From Coprococcus sp. (GTDB lineage Bacteria > Bacillota_A > Clostridia > Lachnospirales > Lachnospiraceae): a stretch of 64,000 nucleotides of DNA. Every line of letters begins with the position of its first letter. The first letter of the stretch is position 1. This document shows, piece by piece, positions 35,833 through 45,924 of the stretch. The notes beneath the pieces were generated by a model. It had not been told where the DNA came from. It worked only from the letters and a program-made list of their open reading frames with translations, and searched no databases. The position numbers were made by a program, and so were the translations under genes. The DNA lies in the NCBI GenBank assembly GCA_017624085.1, contig JAGANU010000006.1, positions 1 to 64,000 on the forward strand. The letters are read 5' to 3'.

Positions 35833-37875
35833 ATGATTCGATTATTAGATGCAAATACAATAAACAAAATTGCAGCAGGTGAAGTAATAGAAAAACCAAG
35901 CTCAGTAATAAAGGAGCTTGTTGAAAATGCCATTGATTCAGGTGCTTCGGCCATATCTGTGGAGGTAAAGGGCAGCGGTCTGTCCTTTATGCGTGTAACA
36001 GACAATGGCTCCGGAATACCAAAGGATGAGGTGAAAACTGCCTTCCTGAGACATGCCACAAGCAAGCTTGTAACAGTTGAGGACCTGCTTAATCTTTCCT
36101 CCCTTGGATTTAGAGGTGAAGCACTTGCAAGTATTGCATCCGTATCCCAGGTTGAAATGATCAGCAAGACGAAAGATGCTATTACAGGAATCAGATACCA
36201 GATACATGGAGGAGTAGAAATCTCCAATGAAGAGATAGGATGCCCAAATGGCACAACTATTATTGTCAGAAATATTTTCTATAACACGCCTGCCAGGAAA
36301 AAATTCATGAAAACAGATGCAACTGAAACAGGCTATATATACGACCTTATATGTCGCATTGCCATGTCTCATCCTGAGATTTCCTTTAAGCTTATTGTCA
36401 ATGGAACAAATAAGCTGTTTACGTCAGGAAACGGAAAGCTGAAGGATATTATATATCATATATACGGCAGGGATATAACATCAAATCTACTTGAGCTTGA
36501 TGCTCAAAACGATTTTTTGCATATAAGCGGCTATATTGCCAGGCCGTGCATATCAAGAGGCAACCGATCATTTGAAGGGTACTATGTCAATCACAGATAT
36601 ATAAAAAGTTCAGTGATAACCAAAGCAATAGAGGATGCCTATCGAACCTTTGTTATGATTCACAAGTTTCCATTTACAGAAATTAACTTTGATATAAGGC
36701 CTGACCTGCTTGATGTAAATGTACACCCGACAAAGATGGAGCTAAAGTTTGCAAACAGTCCTGAGGTTTACAGCTTTACCTATAACGCCATAAGAGAAGC
36801 GCTGCTGTTTAAGGAGCTTATTCCTGAGGTAAGTCCTGAAAAAGTAAAAAAGCAGGAATCATTTTCTTCCAGAAAAATTGATAATGCGCCTGAAGCCTTT
36901 GAAAACAACAGGCGTAAGGCAGAGACAGCGAAAGCCATTTATAGCCCGGATAACGCTGCAGCAAAAAAGAACAATGATAGTCCTGATATTTCCAAGCCAA
37001 AGCAGACAATCTATTTCCCGGATCATGCTGAGCCGGCAAAGCATTCCTTTGTTGCAGAAAGCAGTGCGCATTATCAAGTAAACACCGGAAATAATAACTA
37101 TAAACCCACCGAGGAACACATAGACAAAATACCGGATATAGACCCGGCAATTATAACGGATGCCTCACCGGCTCCTGAAATAATAGATGCTGAAAAACAT
37201 GATAAACCGGTAGTTGATATTATTGTAAATGTAGAAGATGACAAGTCATATAAGCAGCAAAGCCTGTTTACAGAAGGCTTTCTCACAAAAGAAGCCCGTA
37301 GCAGACACAGACTGATCGGTCAGCTATTTAAGACCTACTGGCTTATAGAATACGAAAACAAGCTGTTTATTATGGATCAGCATGCTGCTCATGAAAAGGT
37401 TAAATTTGAGGAGCTTTTGGAAAACTATAAAAACAAAAAAATATACTCCCAGTATATTATGCCACCTGCCGTGGTGTCACTAAATGCCGCGGAAATAAAC
37501 TATCTGCAGAGCAACATGGACTTTTTTGAAGGCCTTGGTTATCAGCTTGAACCATTTGGAGGAAGAGAATATAAGCTGAACGCAGTGCCTGACAATTTAT
37601 TTGGGCTTGACGGCAGAGAGCTTTTTATCGACTTTATAGCCGAAGCAAGCAGCGATTTAAAAAGAGGGACGATCGATACCTTCATAAGTAAGCTTTCTAC
37701 TATGGCATGTAAGGCAGCCATAAAGGGAAATACTGAGATGAGCTTTAAGGAGGCAGATGCTCTTATTGATAAGCTGCTTAGCCTTGAAAATCCTTACACC
37801 TGTCCTCATGGAAGACCAACTCTTATCTCCATGACAGAAAGCGAGATTGAGAAAAAATTTAAGAGAATCGTATAA
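35833..37875 (+). CDS. mutL: DNA mismatch repair protein MutL (endonuclease type)
   Basis: 680 residues. The GHKL ATPase motifs ELVENAIDSGAS, DNGSGIP and GFRGEALASIA are in the first 100 residues. A long polar linker (about 335-490) separates the C-terminal dimerisation domain, which contains DQHAAHEKVKFE (about 514), the metal-binding motif of nicking MutL, and CPHGRPT (about 656). So strand incision is intrinsic and no MutH is needed. Confidence 0.97.
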   Translation: MIRLLDANTINKIAAGEVIEKPSSVIKELVENAIDSGASAISVEVKGSGLSFMRVTDNGSGIPKDEVKTAFLRHATSKLVTVEDLLNLSSLGFRGEALASIASVSQVEMISKTKDAITGIRYQIHGGVEISNEEIGCPNGTTIIVRNIFYNTPARKKFMKTDATETGYIYDLICRIAMSHPEISFKLIVNGTNKLFTSGNGKLKDIIYHIYGRDITSNLLELDAQNDFLHISGYIARPCISRGNRSFEGYYVNHRYIKSSVITKAIEDAYRTFVMIHKFPFTEINFDIRPDLLDVNVHPTKMELKFANSPEVYSFTYNAIREALLFKELIPEVSPEKVKKQESFSSRKIDNAPEAFENNRRKAETAKAIYSPDNAAAKKNNDSPDISKPKQTIYFPDHAEPAKHSFVAESSAHYQVNTGNNNYKPTEEHIDKIPDIDPAIITDASPAPEIIDAEKHDKPVVDIIVNVEDDKSYKQQSLFTEGFLTKEARSRHRLIGQLFKTYWLIEYENKLFIMDQHAAHEKVKFEELLENYKNKKIYSQYIMPPAVVSLNAAEINYLQSNMDFFEGLGYQLEPFGGREYKLNAVPDNLFGLDGRELFIDFIAEASSDLKRGTIDTFISKLSTMACKAAIKGNTEMSFKEADALIDKLLSLENPYTCPHGRPTLISMTESEIEKKFKRIV

Positions 37876-37890
37876 GTATAGGTATAACAC

Positions 37891-38829
37891 ATGAAAAATT
37901 TGATCATACTGACAGGACCTACAGCGGTGGGCAAAACCGACCTGTCCATAAGACTTGCAAAGGAGACAAATGGAGAAATTATATCTGCCGACTCAATGCA
38001 GGTCTACAGGACTATGGATATAGGAACTGCAAAAATAAAGAAAGAAGAAATGTCCGGTATTCCTCATCATCTGATTGATATTCTTAATCCGGACGAGGAA
38101 TTTAACGTTGTACTATTTAAGAAATACGCAAAAGAGGCTATTGAAGATATAACGGGAAGAGGCAAAACTCCAATTATTGTAGGGGGAACAGGCTTCTACA
38201 TTCAGGCCGTACTATATGATATTGATTTTGAGGCAAATGATGATGATATGTCATACAGGTATAAGCTGGAGGCAATTGCAAAGGAAAAAGGCAATATTCA
38301 TCTTCACAATATGCTTGACATGATTGACCATGAAGCTGCCCTGAAGATTCATCCAAACAATATACGACGGGTAATCCGGGCTCTTGAATTTTATGATAAA
38401 ACAGGTAAAAAGATATCGGAGCACAACGAAAGGGAAGCAGCCAGAAAGTCACCATATAATTTTGAATATTTTGTGTTAAATGATGAGAGAAGCAAATTAT
38501 ATGATAGAATAGACAAACGGGTTGATGTAATGATAAAGGAAGGTCTGTTGGATGAAGTCAAAGGACTGCTTGACAAGGGATATACAAGAGATCTTGTATC
38601 CATGCAGGGTCTTGGCTACAAGGAAATTATTGACTATCTAAACGGAGCTGTAACCATAGACGAGGCTGTTTATACACTTAAGCGGGACACAAGGCATTTT
38701 GCAAAAAGACAGCTTACCTGGGCAAAGCGTGAAAAGGAGGTAACCTGGGTAAACAAATATGATTTTGCCGGTGAAGATGAAATACTGGACTTTATGCTAA
38801 GCAGACTTAGAAGCAAAAATATAATATAA
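37891..38829 (+). CDS. miaA: tRNA dimethylallyltransferase
   Basis: 312 residues. P-loop LTGPTAVGKTDLSIRLA (about 5-21), SADSMQVYRTMDIGTAK, and the later QGLGYKEI and KRQLTWAKR motifs are all present. It transfers a dimethylallyl group to A37 of tRNAs reading U-starting codons, making the substrate of MiaB. 15 bases after mutL. Confidence 0.96.
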   Translation: MKNLIILTGPTAVGKTDLSIRLAKETNGEIISADSMQVYRTMDIGTAKIKKEEMSGIPHHLIDILNPDEEFNVVLFKKYAKEAIEDITGRGKTPIIVGGTGFYIQAVLYDIDFEANDDDMSYRYKLEAIAKEKGNIHLHNMLDMIDHEAALKIHPNNIRRVIRALEFYDKTGKKISEHNEREAARKSPYNFEYFVLNDERSKLYDRIDKRVDVMIKEGLLDEVKGLLDKGYTRDLVSMQGLGYKEIIDYLNGAVTIDEAVYTLKRDTRHFAKRQLTWAKREKEVTWVNKYDFAGEDEILDFMLSRLRSKNII

Positions 38830-38846
38830 AAAGGATAGAAGCTACC

Positions 38847-40133
38847 ATGAAAGACTTACTAAAAGAATACTACACACAGCTAAATGTTGATGAAAAAGTT
38901 TTTGAATACTGCAACAATATAGAGCAAAAGCTTAAGGAAAGATTTGCAAGGATTGATAAAATCTGTGAATTAAATCAGTTAAAGGTACTTAAGGCCATGC
39001 AGGACAACAGACTGAATGAGGGACATTTTGCAGGCTCATCAGGCTACGGCTACACAGATGACGGAAGAGATGTTCTTGAGAAAATATACGCTGACGTATT
39101 TCATACAGAGGATGCCCTTGTAAGGTCTCAGATAGTGTGTGGTACTCATGCTATCTGTACTGCATTATTTGGAAATCTTCTGCCGGGAGATGAACTTCTA
39201 GCCATCACAGGTAAACCATACGATACTATGGATGAAATAATCGGCATAAGAAAGTCCAGAGGCTCTCTGGCTGAATATGGTGTTACATACAGCCAGGTTG
39301 ACCTGCTGCCGAGCGGAGAATTTGATATTGATGGTATAAAAAATGCCATCAACGAAAAGACAAGGCTTGTTCATATTCAGCGTTCCAAGGGCTACGCTGT
39401 AAGAAAAACATTATCAGTTGAGCAGATAGGAGAGGCTATAAAGGCTGTTAAAAGTATCAATCCAGACATTATATGTATGGTAGACAACTGCTACGGCGAA
39501 TTTGTCCAGGACAGGGAGCCGTCCGATGTAGGAGCAGATCTTGTTGTTGGCTCACTTATCAAAAATCCGGGTGGCGGTCTTGCACCAATCGGAGGATATA
39601 TATGTGGAAGGAAGGAGTATATTGAGAACGCCTCCTTCAGGCTTACAACACCGGGGCTTGGCAAAGAGGTTGGAGCTTCTCTGGGAAACACAAAGGCTCT
39701 TGCCCAGGGACTGTTTATGGCACCATCCGTAACTGCCGGTGCATTAAAGGGAGCCATATTTGCCGCAAATATTTACGAGGGCCTTGGTTTTAAAGCAGTT
39801 CCGGACAGCACAGAGGAAAGATATGACATAATACAGGCTGTAGAACTAGGTACTCCTGAGAGAGTAATTGCATTTTGTAAGGGGATACAGGCAGCTGCAC
39901 CAGTTGACAGCTATGTAACCCCGGAGCCATGGGATATGCCGGGATACGACTCTCCTGTTATTATGGCAGCCGGTGCTTTTGTCTCAGGTTCTTCCATTGA
40001 GCTTTCTGCCGATGCTCCTATGCGACCGCCTTATGCAGTATATTTTCAGGGTGGTCTTACATATCAGCATGCAAAATATGGAATAATAATGTCATTACAG
40101 AAAATGGTAGAAAAAAACCTTATTGTATGGTAG
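38847..40133 (+). CDS. Methionine gamma-lyase-family PLP enzyme (YnbB-like)
   Basis: 428 residues. It belongs to the COG4100 group of fold-type I PLP enzymes formerly called aluminium resistance protein. GSSGYGYTDDGRDVLE, VRSQIVCGTHAI, VDNCYGEF and GSLIKNPGGGLAPIGGY (the last with the likely PLP Lys) are visible. The natural reaction is not well defined. It follows miaA by 17 bases, as in many Firmicutes. Confidence 0.88.
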   Translation: MKDLLKEYYTQLNVDEKVFEYCNNIEQKLKERFARIDKICELNQLKVLKAMQDNRLNEGHFAGSSGYGYTDDGRDVLEKIYADVFHTEDALVRSQIVCGTHAICTALFGNLLPGDELLAITGKPYDTMDEIIGIRKSRGSLAEYGVTYSQVDLLPSGEFDIDGIKNAINEKTRLVHIQRSKGYAVRKTLSVEQIGEAIKAVKSINPDIICMVDNCYGEFVQDREPSDVGADLVVGSLIKNPGGGLAPIGGYICGRKEYIENASFRLTTPGLGKEVGASLGNTKALAQGLFMAPSVTAGALKGAIFAANIYEGLGFKAVPDSTEERYDIIQAVELGTPERVIAFCKGIQAAAPVDSYVTPEPWDMPGYDSPVIMAAGAFVSGSSIELSADAPMRPPYAVYFQGGLTYQHAKYGIIMSLQKMVEKNLIVW

Positions 40134-40195
40134 ATTAGTTAGATGTTCAAGTACGGATAAGCCTTGCGCTTGGAGAGGCGTAAAAGGAGGTACTC

Positions 40196-40939
40196 ATGAA
40201 CAACACAGGAAATAATATTAGCTCTCTGAATAGAACCATGAGGGAGCTGTGCGAAACAGAAAGGCCATATGAGAAAAGCATCAAATATGGAGTTAACACA
40301 CTGTCTGATGCAGAGCTTATCGCCATTATTTTAAGATCAGGCAGTAAGCATTCCAATGCTTTGTTAACTGCGTATAACATACTTAACGCTCACCCGGTTC
40401 ATAAGGGCATAGTGGGTCTTAACTATCTTACAATCGATGAGCTCAAGTCTATTGATGGAATTGGGGAAGTGAAGGCAATACAGATGTGCTGTCTCGCCGA
40501 AATAGCAAAGAGAATGTCAAGGGCTGTCCACAGACCCTTTATATCCTTCAATTCACCCCAAAGCATTGCCGATTATTATATGGGTCAAACCAGGTATCTT
40601 GATAAGGAATGCGTATATATACTCATGTTTGATACAAAGCAGAATCTTATCAAGGAATTAAAGCTTTCGGAGGGTACGGTGAACAGAGCGCTGCTTTCAA
40701 CAAGAGAAATATTTATACAAGCCCTTCGATACGAAGCAGTTTACATAATATTAGTACATAATCATCCGTCAGGAGATCCAACTCCAAGCAATGATGATAT
40801 TGATATCACTTATCGTATATACGATGCAGGAGAGCTTGTTGGCATAAGCTTAATGGATCATATTATTTTAGGCAATAACTGCTATGTCAGTTTAACCGAA
40901 AGAGGTATTATCAATGAAAAAACGACGAACCAGAAATAA
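40196..40939 (+). CDS. radC: RadC/YsxA JAB-domain protein
   Basis: 247 residues, RBS AAAGGAGGT. Residues 1-110 contain a helix-hairpin-helix (LKSIDGIGEVKAIQ). The JAB metalloprotease-like motif is intact: HNHPSGDPTPSNDD (about 188-201). Despite the name, a DNA-repair role is not supported by genetics in other species. It is next to mreC in many bacteria, as here; the two genes overlap by 26 bases. Confidence 0.93.
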   Translation: MNNTGNNISSLNRTMRELCETERPYEKSIKYGVNTLSDAELIAIILRSGSKHSNALLTAYNILNAHPVHKGIVGLNYLTIDELKSIDGIGEVKAIQMCCLAEIAKRMSRAVHRPFISFNSPQSIADYYMGQTRYLDKECVYILMFDTKQNLIKELKLSEGTVNRALLSTREIFIQALRYEAVYIILVHNHPSGDPTPSNDDIDITYRIYDAGELVGISLMDHIILGNNCYVSLTERGIINEKTTNQK

Positions 40940-41780
40940 AAAAAGAATAGAAATATCCCCAAGATATTTTCTTCTTGGACTTACTGCACTATGTGTTATC
41001 CTTATGCTCACCTCACTTTTTGCAGGAAACATATTCACACCTATAAGAGACTTTACAAATATATTTGTTCAGCCCATGCAAAAGGGAGTAAACACAATAG
41101 GAACCTGGGTATGGAGCAAGGCCGATGCCTTTGAAAACTACGACAAGCTTATCAAAGAAAATGATAGTTTAAAAAAACAGCTTGAGCAGGCGCAGAATCA
41201 GATTTCAAAATACCAGCAGGATTCCTATGAGCTTGAGCGCCTTACCAAGCTATACGAGCTTGATCTGTCTTATTCAGATTACCAAAAGACTGCTGCCAGG
41301 GTTATAGCAAAGGATACCTCAAACTGGTTTGATGTATTTTATGTTGACAAAGGAAAAGAGGACGGAATATTTGAAGGGGCAAATGTTCTATATGGCAGCG
41401 GACTTTGCGGTATTGTAATAGAAGCAGGAGACGACTACTCAAAAATCCGCACGATCATTGATGATACATCCAATGTTAATGGCATGATTCTGCCTTCAGA
41501 GGCTATATGCAATGTGGAAGGAAGTGTCAACAACTATAACAGCGGATTTCTAATTGCCGAAAACATAGAAAAGGATTCAGAGATCAATATAGGTGACCAG
41601 GTCGTCACATCCTATGTATCAAGCAAGTACCTGTCAGGCCTGTGTATTGGTTATGTTTCAAGGATAGAGGCTGACTCCAACAATCTTACAAAAACTGCCT
41701 ATATAACACCTGCCTGTGATTTTTCAAAGATTCAGGAGGTACTTATTATTCTGGACAACAAAAAAAATGTTACAGAGTAA
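40914..41780 (+). CDS. mreC: Rod shape-determining protein MreC
   Basis: 288 residues. A basic N-terminus, one transmembrane helix (about 17-38), a coiled coil (about 75-115) and the extracytoplasmic beta-rich domain with ARVIAKDTSNWFDVFYVDKG and GDQVVTSYVSSKY. It links MreB to the elongasome. mreB is not in the window. Start inside radC. Confidence 0.95.
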   Translation: MKKRRTRNKKRIEISPRYFLLGLTALCVILMLTSLFAGNIFTPIRDFTNIFVQPMQKGVNTIGTWVWSKADAFENYDKLIKENDSLKKQLEQAQNQISKYQQDSYELERLTKLYELDLSYSDYQKTAARVIAKDTSNWFDVFYVDKGKEDGIFEGANVLYGSGLCGIVIEAGDDYSKIRTIIDDTSNVNGMILPSEAICNVEGSVNNYNSGFLIAENIEKDSEINIGDQVVTSYVSSKYLSGLCIGYVSRIEADSNNLTKTAYITPACDFSKIQEVLIILDNKKNVTE

Positions 41781-41810
41781 CAATTATTTATTTGGGAGAA
41801 GGAAATAAAT

Positions 41811-42320
41811 TTGAGAAGAATCATCACTCTTGGTATACTCATTATTATATGTTTTGTTTTACAATCTGCATTTTTTCCATTTATTGAGGTAGCCGGTATT
41901 TCACCTAACCTTTTGCTTATTCTTACAGTTTCCTTTGGTCTTATGAGGGGACGAAAGGAAGGAATGCTGGTTGGCTTTTTTTGCGGCTTTTTATATGATT
42001 TATATTTTGGCTTTGCCATAGGTCCATTTATGATCATCTATATGCTGCTTGGTTATTGTAATGGTTTTTTTCACAGACTTTATCTGGTAGAGGATGTTCT
42101 GTTACCTATAATTATTGTAACCATAGATGATTTTGTATTTAATTTCATTACCTTCATTATTTTCTTCGTCATGAGAAACAGACTTATGTTTGGTCAGTAT
42201 ATGAAGGACATTATATTGCCTGAAATGATATATACTGCAGTACTTACCATGATAGTATTCAAGCTGTTTGTATATATTAACAAACGGCTGAAACGTGCTG
42301 AAAAAGGAAGTGACATCTAG
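41811..42320 (+). CDS. mreD: Rod shape-determining protein MreD
   Basis: 169 residues from a TTG at 41811 with GGGAGAAGG upstream. Five or so hydrophobic helices fill the whole length, with the family segment SPNLLLILTVSFGLMRGRKEGM. It is the small membrane partner of MreC. Its stop TAG shares its G with the GTG start of the next gene. Confidence 0.93.
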   Translation: MRRIITLGILIIICFVLQSAFFPFIEVAGISPNLLLILTVSFGLMRGRKEGMLVGFFCGFLYDLYFGFAIGPFMIIYMLLGYCNGFFHRLYLVEDVLLPIIIVTIDDFVFNFITFIIFFVMRNRLMFGQYMKDIILPEMIYTAVLTMIVFKLFVYINKRLKRAEKGSDI

Positions 42321-45157
42321 TGATCAGAGATATATTTGAAATAATTAAAGAATTTATTGTTGAAAAGCTTAAAAGCAGAATGTTTTATATAACCCTTTTG
42401 TTTTTATGTCTGTTTGGCGTGCTTGTATACAGGCTTTTCAATCTTCAAATTGTTAACGGTCAAAAATATCAGACCAATTTCCAGTACAAATCCTTAAAGA
42501 CAGTCCCGGTAAAAGCAACCAGAGGAAAAATATATGACTGTAATGGTAAGCTCATAGCATACAACCAGTCTTCATATAACCTTAGCTTTACTAGCAATGC
42601 AGACCTGACAGATGCCGCAGCTGAAAAGAATACCACGGTAAATGAGCTTAGAAATGAAATTGTGTATAAAACAATTCTTATTCTTGAACAAAATGGAGAT
42701 CATCTGTCTGTTGAGCTTCCAATTAAGCTTGACTCAAACGGAGACATGAAATTCACCATAAGCGGCTCCCAGCTAAACACATTCTATATGAATGTGTTTG
42801 GTGCATCCTCTGTAGACAGTCTTAAGGATGAGCAGAAAAATGCTACAGCCCGTGAAGTGTTTGAATATATGAAAAGTGACGAGCTGTTTCATGTTTCCTC
42901 CGAATACTCAGACAGTTATGCACTTAAAATACTTGCAGTCCGTTATGAGGTATGGCTTAACAGGTATCAGCAGTATATGACTGTCAATATAGCAAGCAAC
43001 ATAAGTAAGGAAAGCTATGCTGCAATCACAGAAAATATGGACACTCTGCTGGGAATGGATGTAAGCATAGAGTCAAACCGTGTTTACAATGATGCCTTGT
43101 ACTTTGCCCACATTATTGGATATATAGGCAATATTTCCAGTGAAGAGCTGGAAGAGTACAATGCAAAGCTTGATGAAAAGCAAAAATACAGCAGCAATGA
43201 CATGGTAGGAAAAATGGGCTTAGAGCAATCCTTTGAGGACGAATTAAGAGGCGTTGATGGTTTGCAAAAGATGTATGTAGATAACATGGGAAAGGTGCTT
43301 GAGGTCATCGAAAAAACGGACTCTGTTGCCGGCAATGATATTTACCTGACCATTGATTCAGATTTGCAGAAATATTGCTACAATGCCATTGAAAAGGAGC
43401 TTTCCTCAATTATCCTTACAAATCTGAAGAATGTAAGCACCTCATCAGACAGGGAGGATATACCTATAACGGATGTGTATTCCGCACTGTTCGAAAACAA
43501 TATTATAAATATAAACGCGCTAAATGCAGCAAACGCCACAGATAATGAAAAGTCCGTTTACAGCACCTTTGTGTCCAGCAAAAAATACACATTAAACAGC
43601 TTATCTGACATACTAAAGACAAGCCATACAGAGCTCTACAATCTGTCTGACAGCTATAAGGACTATATGGAATTCATATGTGAGACACTGAGCAGTGAAG
43701 GCATATACGACAGCAGCGTAGTGGATAAGGACAGTGATACGTATAACGACTATATAAACAACAAAATATCTTTATATGAATATTTGAAATACTGCATAAG
43801 CCAGGGTGTTATCAATATCGAAGATATTAAGGCAGGAAGCGACTATTATGACACAGACGAAATATATGATGTTGTAGCAGATTATGTTCTAAAAGAATTT
43901 GAAAGCAACTCTGATTTCGACAAACGAATATTCAAAAACATGATATTATCAGGAGAAATAACAGGTTCTCAGGTTATTTATCTATTATACGACCAGGGTG
44001 TTCTGAACAGTACAACAGACGAGGACTACGAGGCCTTCGCAAACGGTGTGTTCGGCAGCTATGAGTTTATGTATCGTAAAATTAAAAAGCTTGAGATTAC
44101 TCCTGCCATGCTTGCTCTTGATCCCTGCTCCGGCTCAATTGTCGTTACAGATCCTGAGAACGGACAAGTAAGGGCACTGGTAACATATCCGAGCTATGAC
44201 AACAATAAGCTTACAAATGTAATCGATTCCGATTACTATACAAAAATAACACAGGACAAAACAACTCCTATGTATAACCGTGCAACAATGCAGAGAACCG
44301 CTCCGGGTTCAACCTATAAAATGATGGTTGCTGCAACCGGACTTAGAGAAGGAGTAATAGATGTAGGCTCCGTTATATCTGATTACGGTACATTTACAAA
44401 GGTTGTTCCATCACCTCAGTGCTGGCTTCGAAGTGGACACGGAGCCCTGGGTCTTGCATCTGCAATAGAGGTTTCCTGTAATGGTTTCTTCTTTGAGGTA
44501 GGCTACAGGCTGGCAACTGACGAAAATGGTGTCTATCAGGATTCTCTTGGTATAGACAAGCTTCAGACATACGCAGCCGCCTTTGGACTGGATAAAAAAT
44601 CCGGTGTGGAGATAGAGGAAATGGATCCTCATGTGTCGGACAACGATGCTGTCCGTTCGTCTATAGGTCAGGGTACAAATAATTATGCTCCTGTCCAGCT
44701 TGCCAGGTATGTAACTACTATTGCCAACGAAGGTAACTGCTACAATCTGACCCTTGTAAATGAGATAAAGAATGTGGAAGGACGCGTTGTTTTCCACAAT
44801 GACAATGTACCTAGTAACAAGGTTGAGCTGACGGACAGCCAGTGGGGGACAATCAAACAGGGAATGAGACAGATGGTAAGAGACCATACCAGCTCCATTG
44901 CGCTTATTAACCAGATAAATGTTAATGTTGCGGGAAAAACAGGAACAGCAGAGGAGGATACAACAAGGCCTGACCATGCTCTTTTTGTATCATTTGCTCC
45001 TTATGAAAATCCTGAAGTATGTGTTACCTGTGTTATTCCTCATGGATATACCTCTGGAAATGCAGAGGAGCTTGCCGGAATGGTATATGCCTATATGTAC
45101 GACCCTGATAAGCTAAGCACACTTGATATTACAGGAAATAATCAGATGTCAGACTAA
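42320..45157 (+). CDS. mrdA: Penicillin-binding protein 2 (transpeptidase) with a large insertion
   Basis: 945 residues from a GTG at 42320 that overlaps the mreD stop. One transmembrane helix (about 20-40) anchors the protein. The transpeptidase has SxxK in PGSTYKM (about 655), SCN (about 716) and KTGTAEE (about 874). Typical PBP2 is 600-720 residues; here about 225 residues (about 368-590), acidic and Asn/Ser/Asp-rich, are inserted between LTIDSDLQKY and ALDPCSGSIVV. Family-wise it is the elongasome transpeptidase working with RodA at 47014. Confidence 0.92.
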   Translation: MIRDIFEIIKEFIVEKLKSRMFYITLLFLCLFGVLVYRLFNLQIVNGQKYQTNFQYKSLKTVPVKATRGKIYDCNGKLIAYNQSSYNLSFTSNADLTDAAAEKNTTVNELRNEIVYKTILILEQNGDHLSVELPIKLDSNGDMKFTISGSQLNTFYMNVFGASSVDSLKDEQKNATAREVFEYMKSDELFHVSSEYSDSYALKILAVRYEVWLNRYQQYMTVNIASNISKESYAAITENMDTLLGMDVSIESNRVYNDALYFAHIIGYIGNISSEELEEYNAKLDEKQKYSSNDMVGKMGLEQSFEDELRGVDGLQKMYVDNMGKVLEVIEKTDSVAGNDIYLTIDSDLQKYCYNAIEKELSSIILTNLKNVSTSSDREDIPITDVYSALFENNIININALNAANATDNEKSVYSTFVSSKKYTLNSLSDILKTSHTELYNLSDSYKDYMEFICETLSSEGIYDSSVVDKDSDTYNDYINNKISLYEYLKYCISQGVINIEDIKAGSDYYDTDEIYDVVADYVLKEFESNSDFDKRIFKNMILSGEITGSQVIYLLYDQGVLNSTTDEDYEAFANGVFGSYEFMYRKIKKLEITPAMLALDPCSGSIVVTDPENGQVRALVTYPSYDNNKLTNVIDSDYYTKITQDKTTPMYNRATMQRTAPGSTYKMMVAATGLREGVIDVGSVISDYGTFTKVVPSPQCWLRSGHGALGLASAIEVSCNGFFFEVGYRLATDENGVYQDSLGIDKLQTYAAAFGLDKKSGVEIEEMDPHVSDNDAVRSSIGQGTNNYAPVQLARYVTTIANEGNCYNLTLVNEIKNVEGRVVFHNDNVPSNKVELTDSQWGTIKQGMRQMVRDHTSSIALINQINVNVAGKTGTAEEDTTRPDHALFVSFAPYENPEVCVTCVIPHGYTSGNAEELAGMVYAYMYDPDKLSTLDITGNNQMSD

Positions 45158-45213
45158 TTTACCAATGATATATCACATAAAGCCTGTGAAATATATATAC
45201 AGGAGCATTTGAT

Positions 45214-45900
45214 ATGGATGGTAATAGTGAAAAACTAACAATCAAAGCAGATAAATCAGGCATAGTTATATGTATCAATAAAGATATGACGAGGGATGAA
45301 ATCTGCTTTGAATTGTATAGAAAAATAATGGACAATATAGGAGCATTTAAGAAGAGTGGCACCATATATGTATCATTTAACTGCATGCACATAGGTCTGT
45401 CTCTTGCACAGGATATTCTGGACTTTCTTAACAGTATTGATGAGGTCCGGGTCATATTCAGGATAAAAGAGGAGTACCTGGACAGGCTTACACATACTTT
45501 GTCAGAAGCTTCTGATACAGCAGCTTCATCCAAAGCAACTATGCCGGTTAAAGATTTTTCTCTTCTTGGCGACACCTCAGAAAAGCCATATATATTCCGA
45601 GGTGACATAAAGAAAAGACAGACTCTTGAGACAAAGGGAAATATCATAATAATAGGAGATGTTCTAAAGGATGCTACAGTAGTTGCCGGCAGAAACATCA
45701 TTATTATTGGGAGTCTGTATGGAAATGCAATTGCAGGACGAGTGAGCTGTAATTATAGCTACATAATTGCCCTTGATATGCTCCCTCAAAAGCTCGCCAT
45801 AGGCAAGGCATCCTTAACTTGTCCAAGGATAAAAAATAAACTTAATCTGCCAATGATAGCAACAAACGAATATGACTTAATAAACATTAGCTATGTCTAA
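45214..45900 (+). CDS. minC: Septum site-determining protein MinC
   Basis: 228 residues. N-terminal domain about 1-105, then a linker, then the beta-helical C-terminal domain with TKGNIIIIGDVLKDATVVAGRN and GNAIAGR. It inhibits FtsZ assembly away from mid-cell together with MinD. The ribosome site (CAGGAGCAT) is present. First of three min genes in order C-D-E. Confidence 0.93.
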   Translation: MDGNSEKLTIKADKSGIVICINKDMTRDEICFELYRKIMDNIGAFKKSGTIYVSFNCMHIGLSLAQDILDFLNSIDEVRVIFRIKEEYLDRLTHTLSEASDTAASSKATMPVKDFSLLGDTSEKPYIFRGDIKKRQTLETKGNIIIIGDVLKDATVVAGRNIIIIGSLYGNAIAGRVSCNYSYIIALDMLPQKLAIGKASLTCPRIKNKLNLPMIATNEYDLINISYV

Positions 45901-45924
45901 TGAGTTAAAATGGAGGACATTATT

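Noticed and set aside
35799..36254. 151-codon minus-strand frame opposite mutL
   Set aside because: Antisense shadow of the conserved MutL ATPase domain.
44411..44977. 188-codon minus-strand frame opposite PBP2
   Set aside because: Antisense to the transpeptidase motifs; no start signal.
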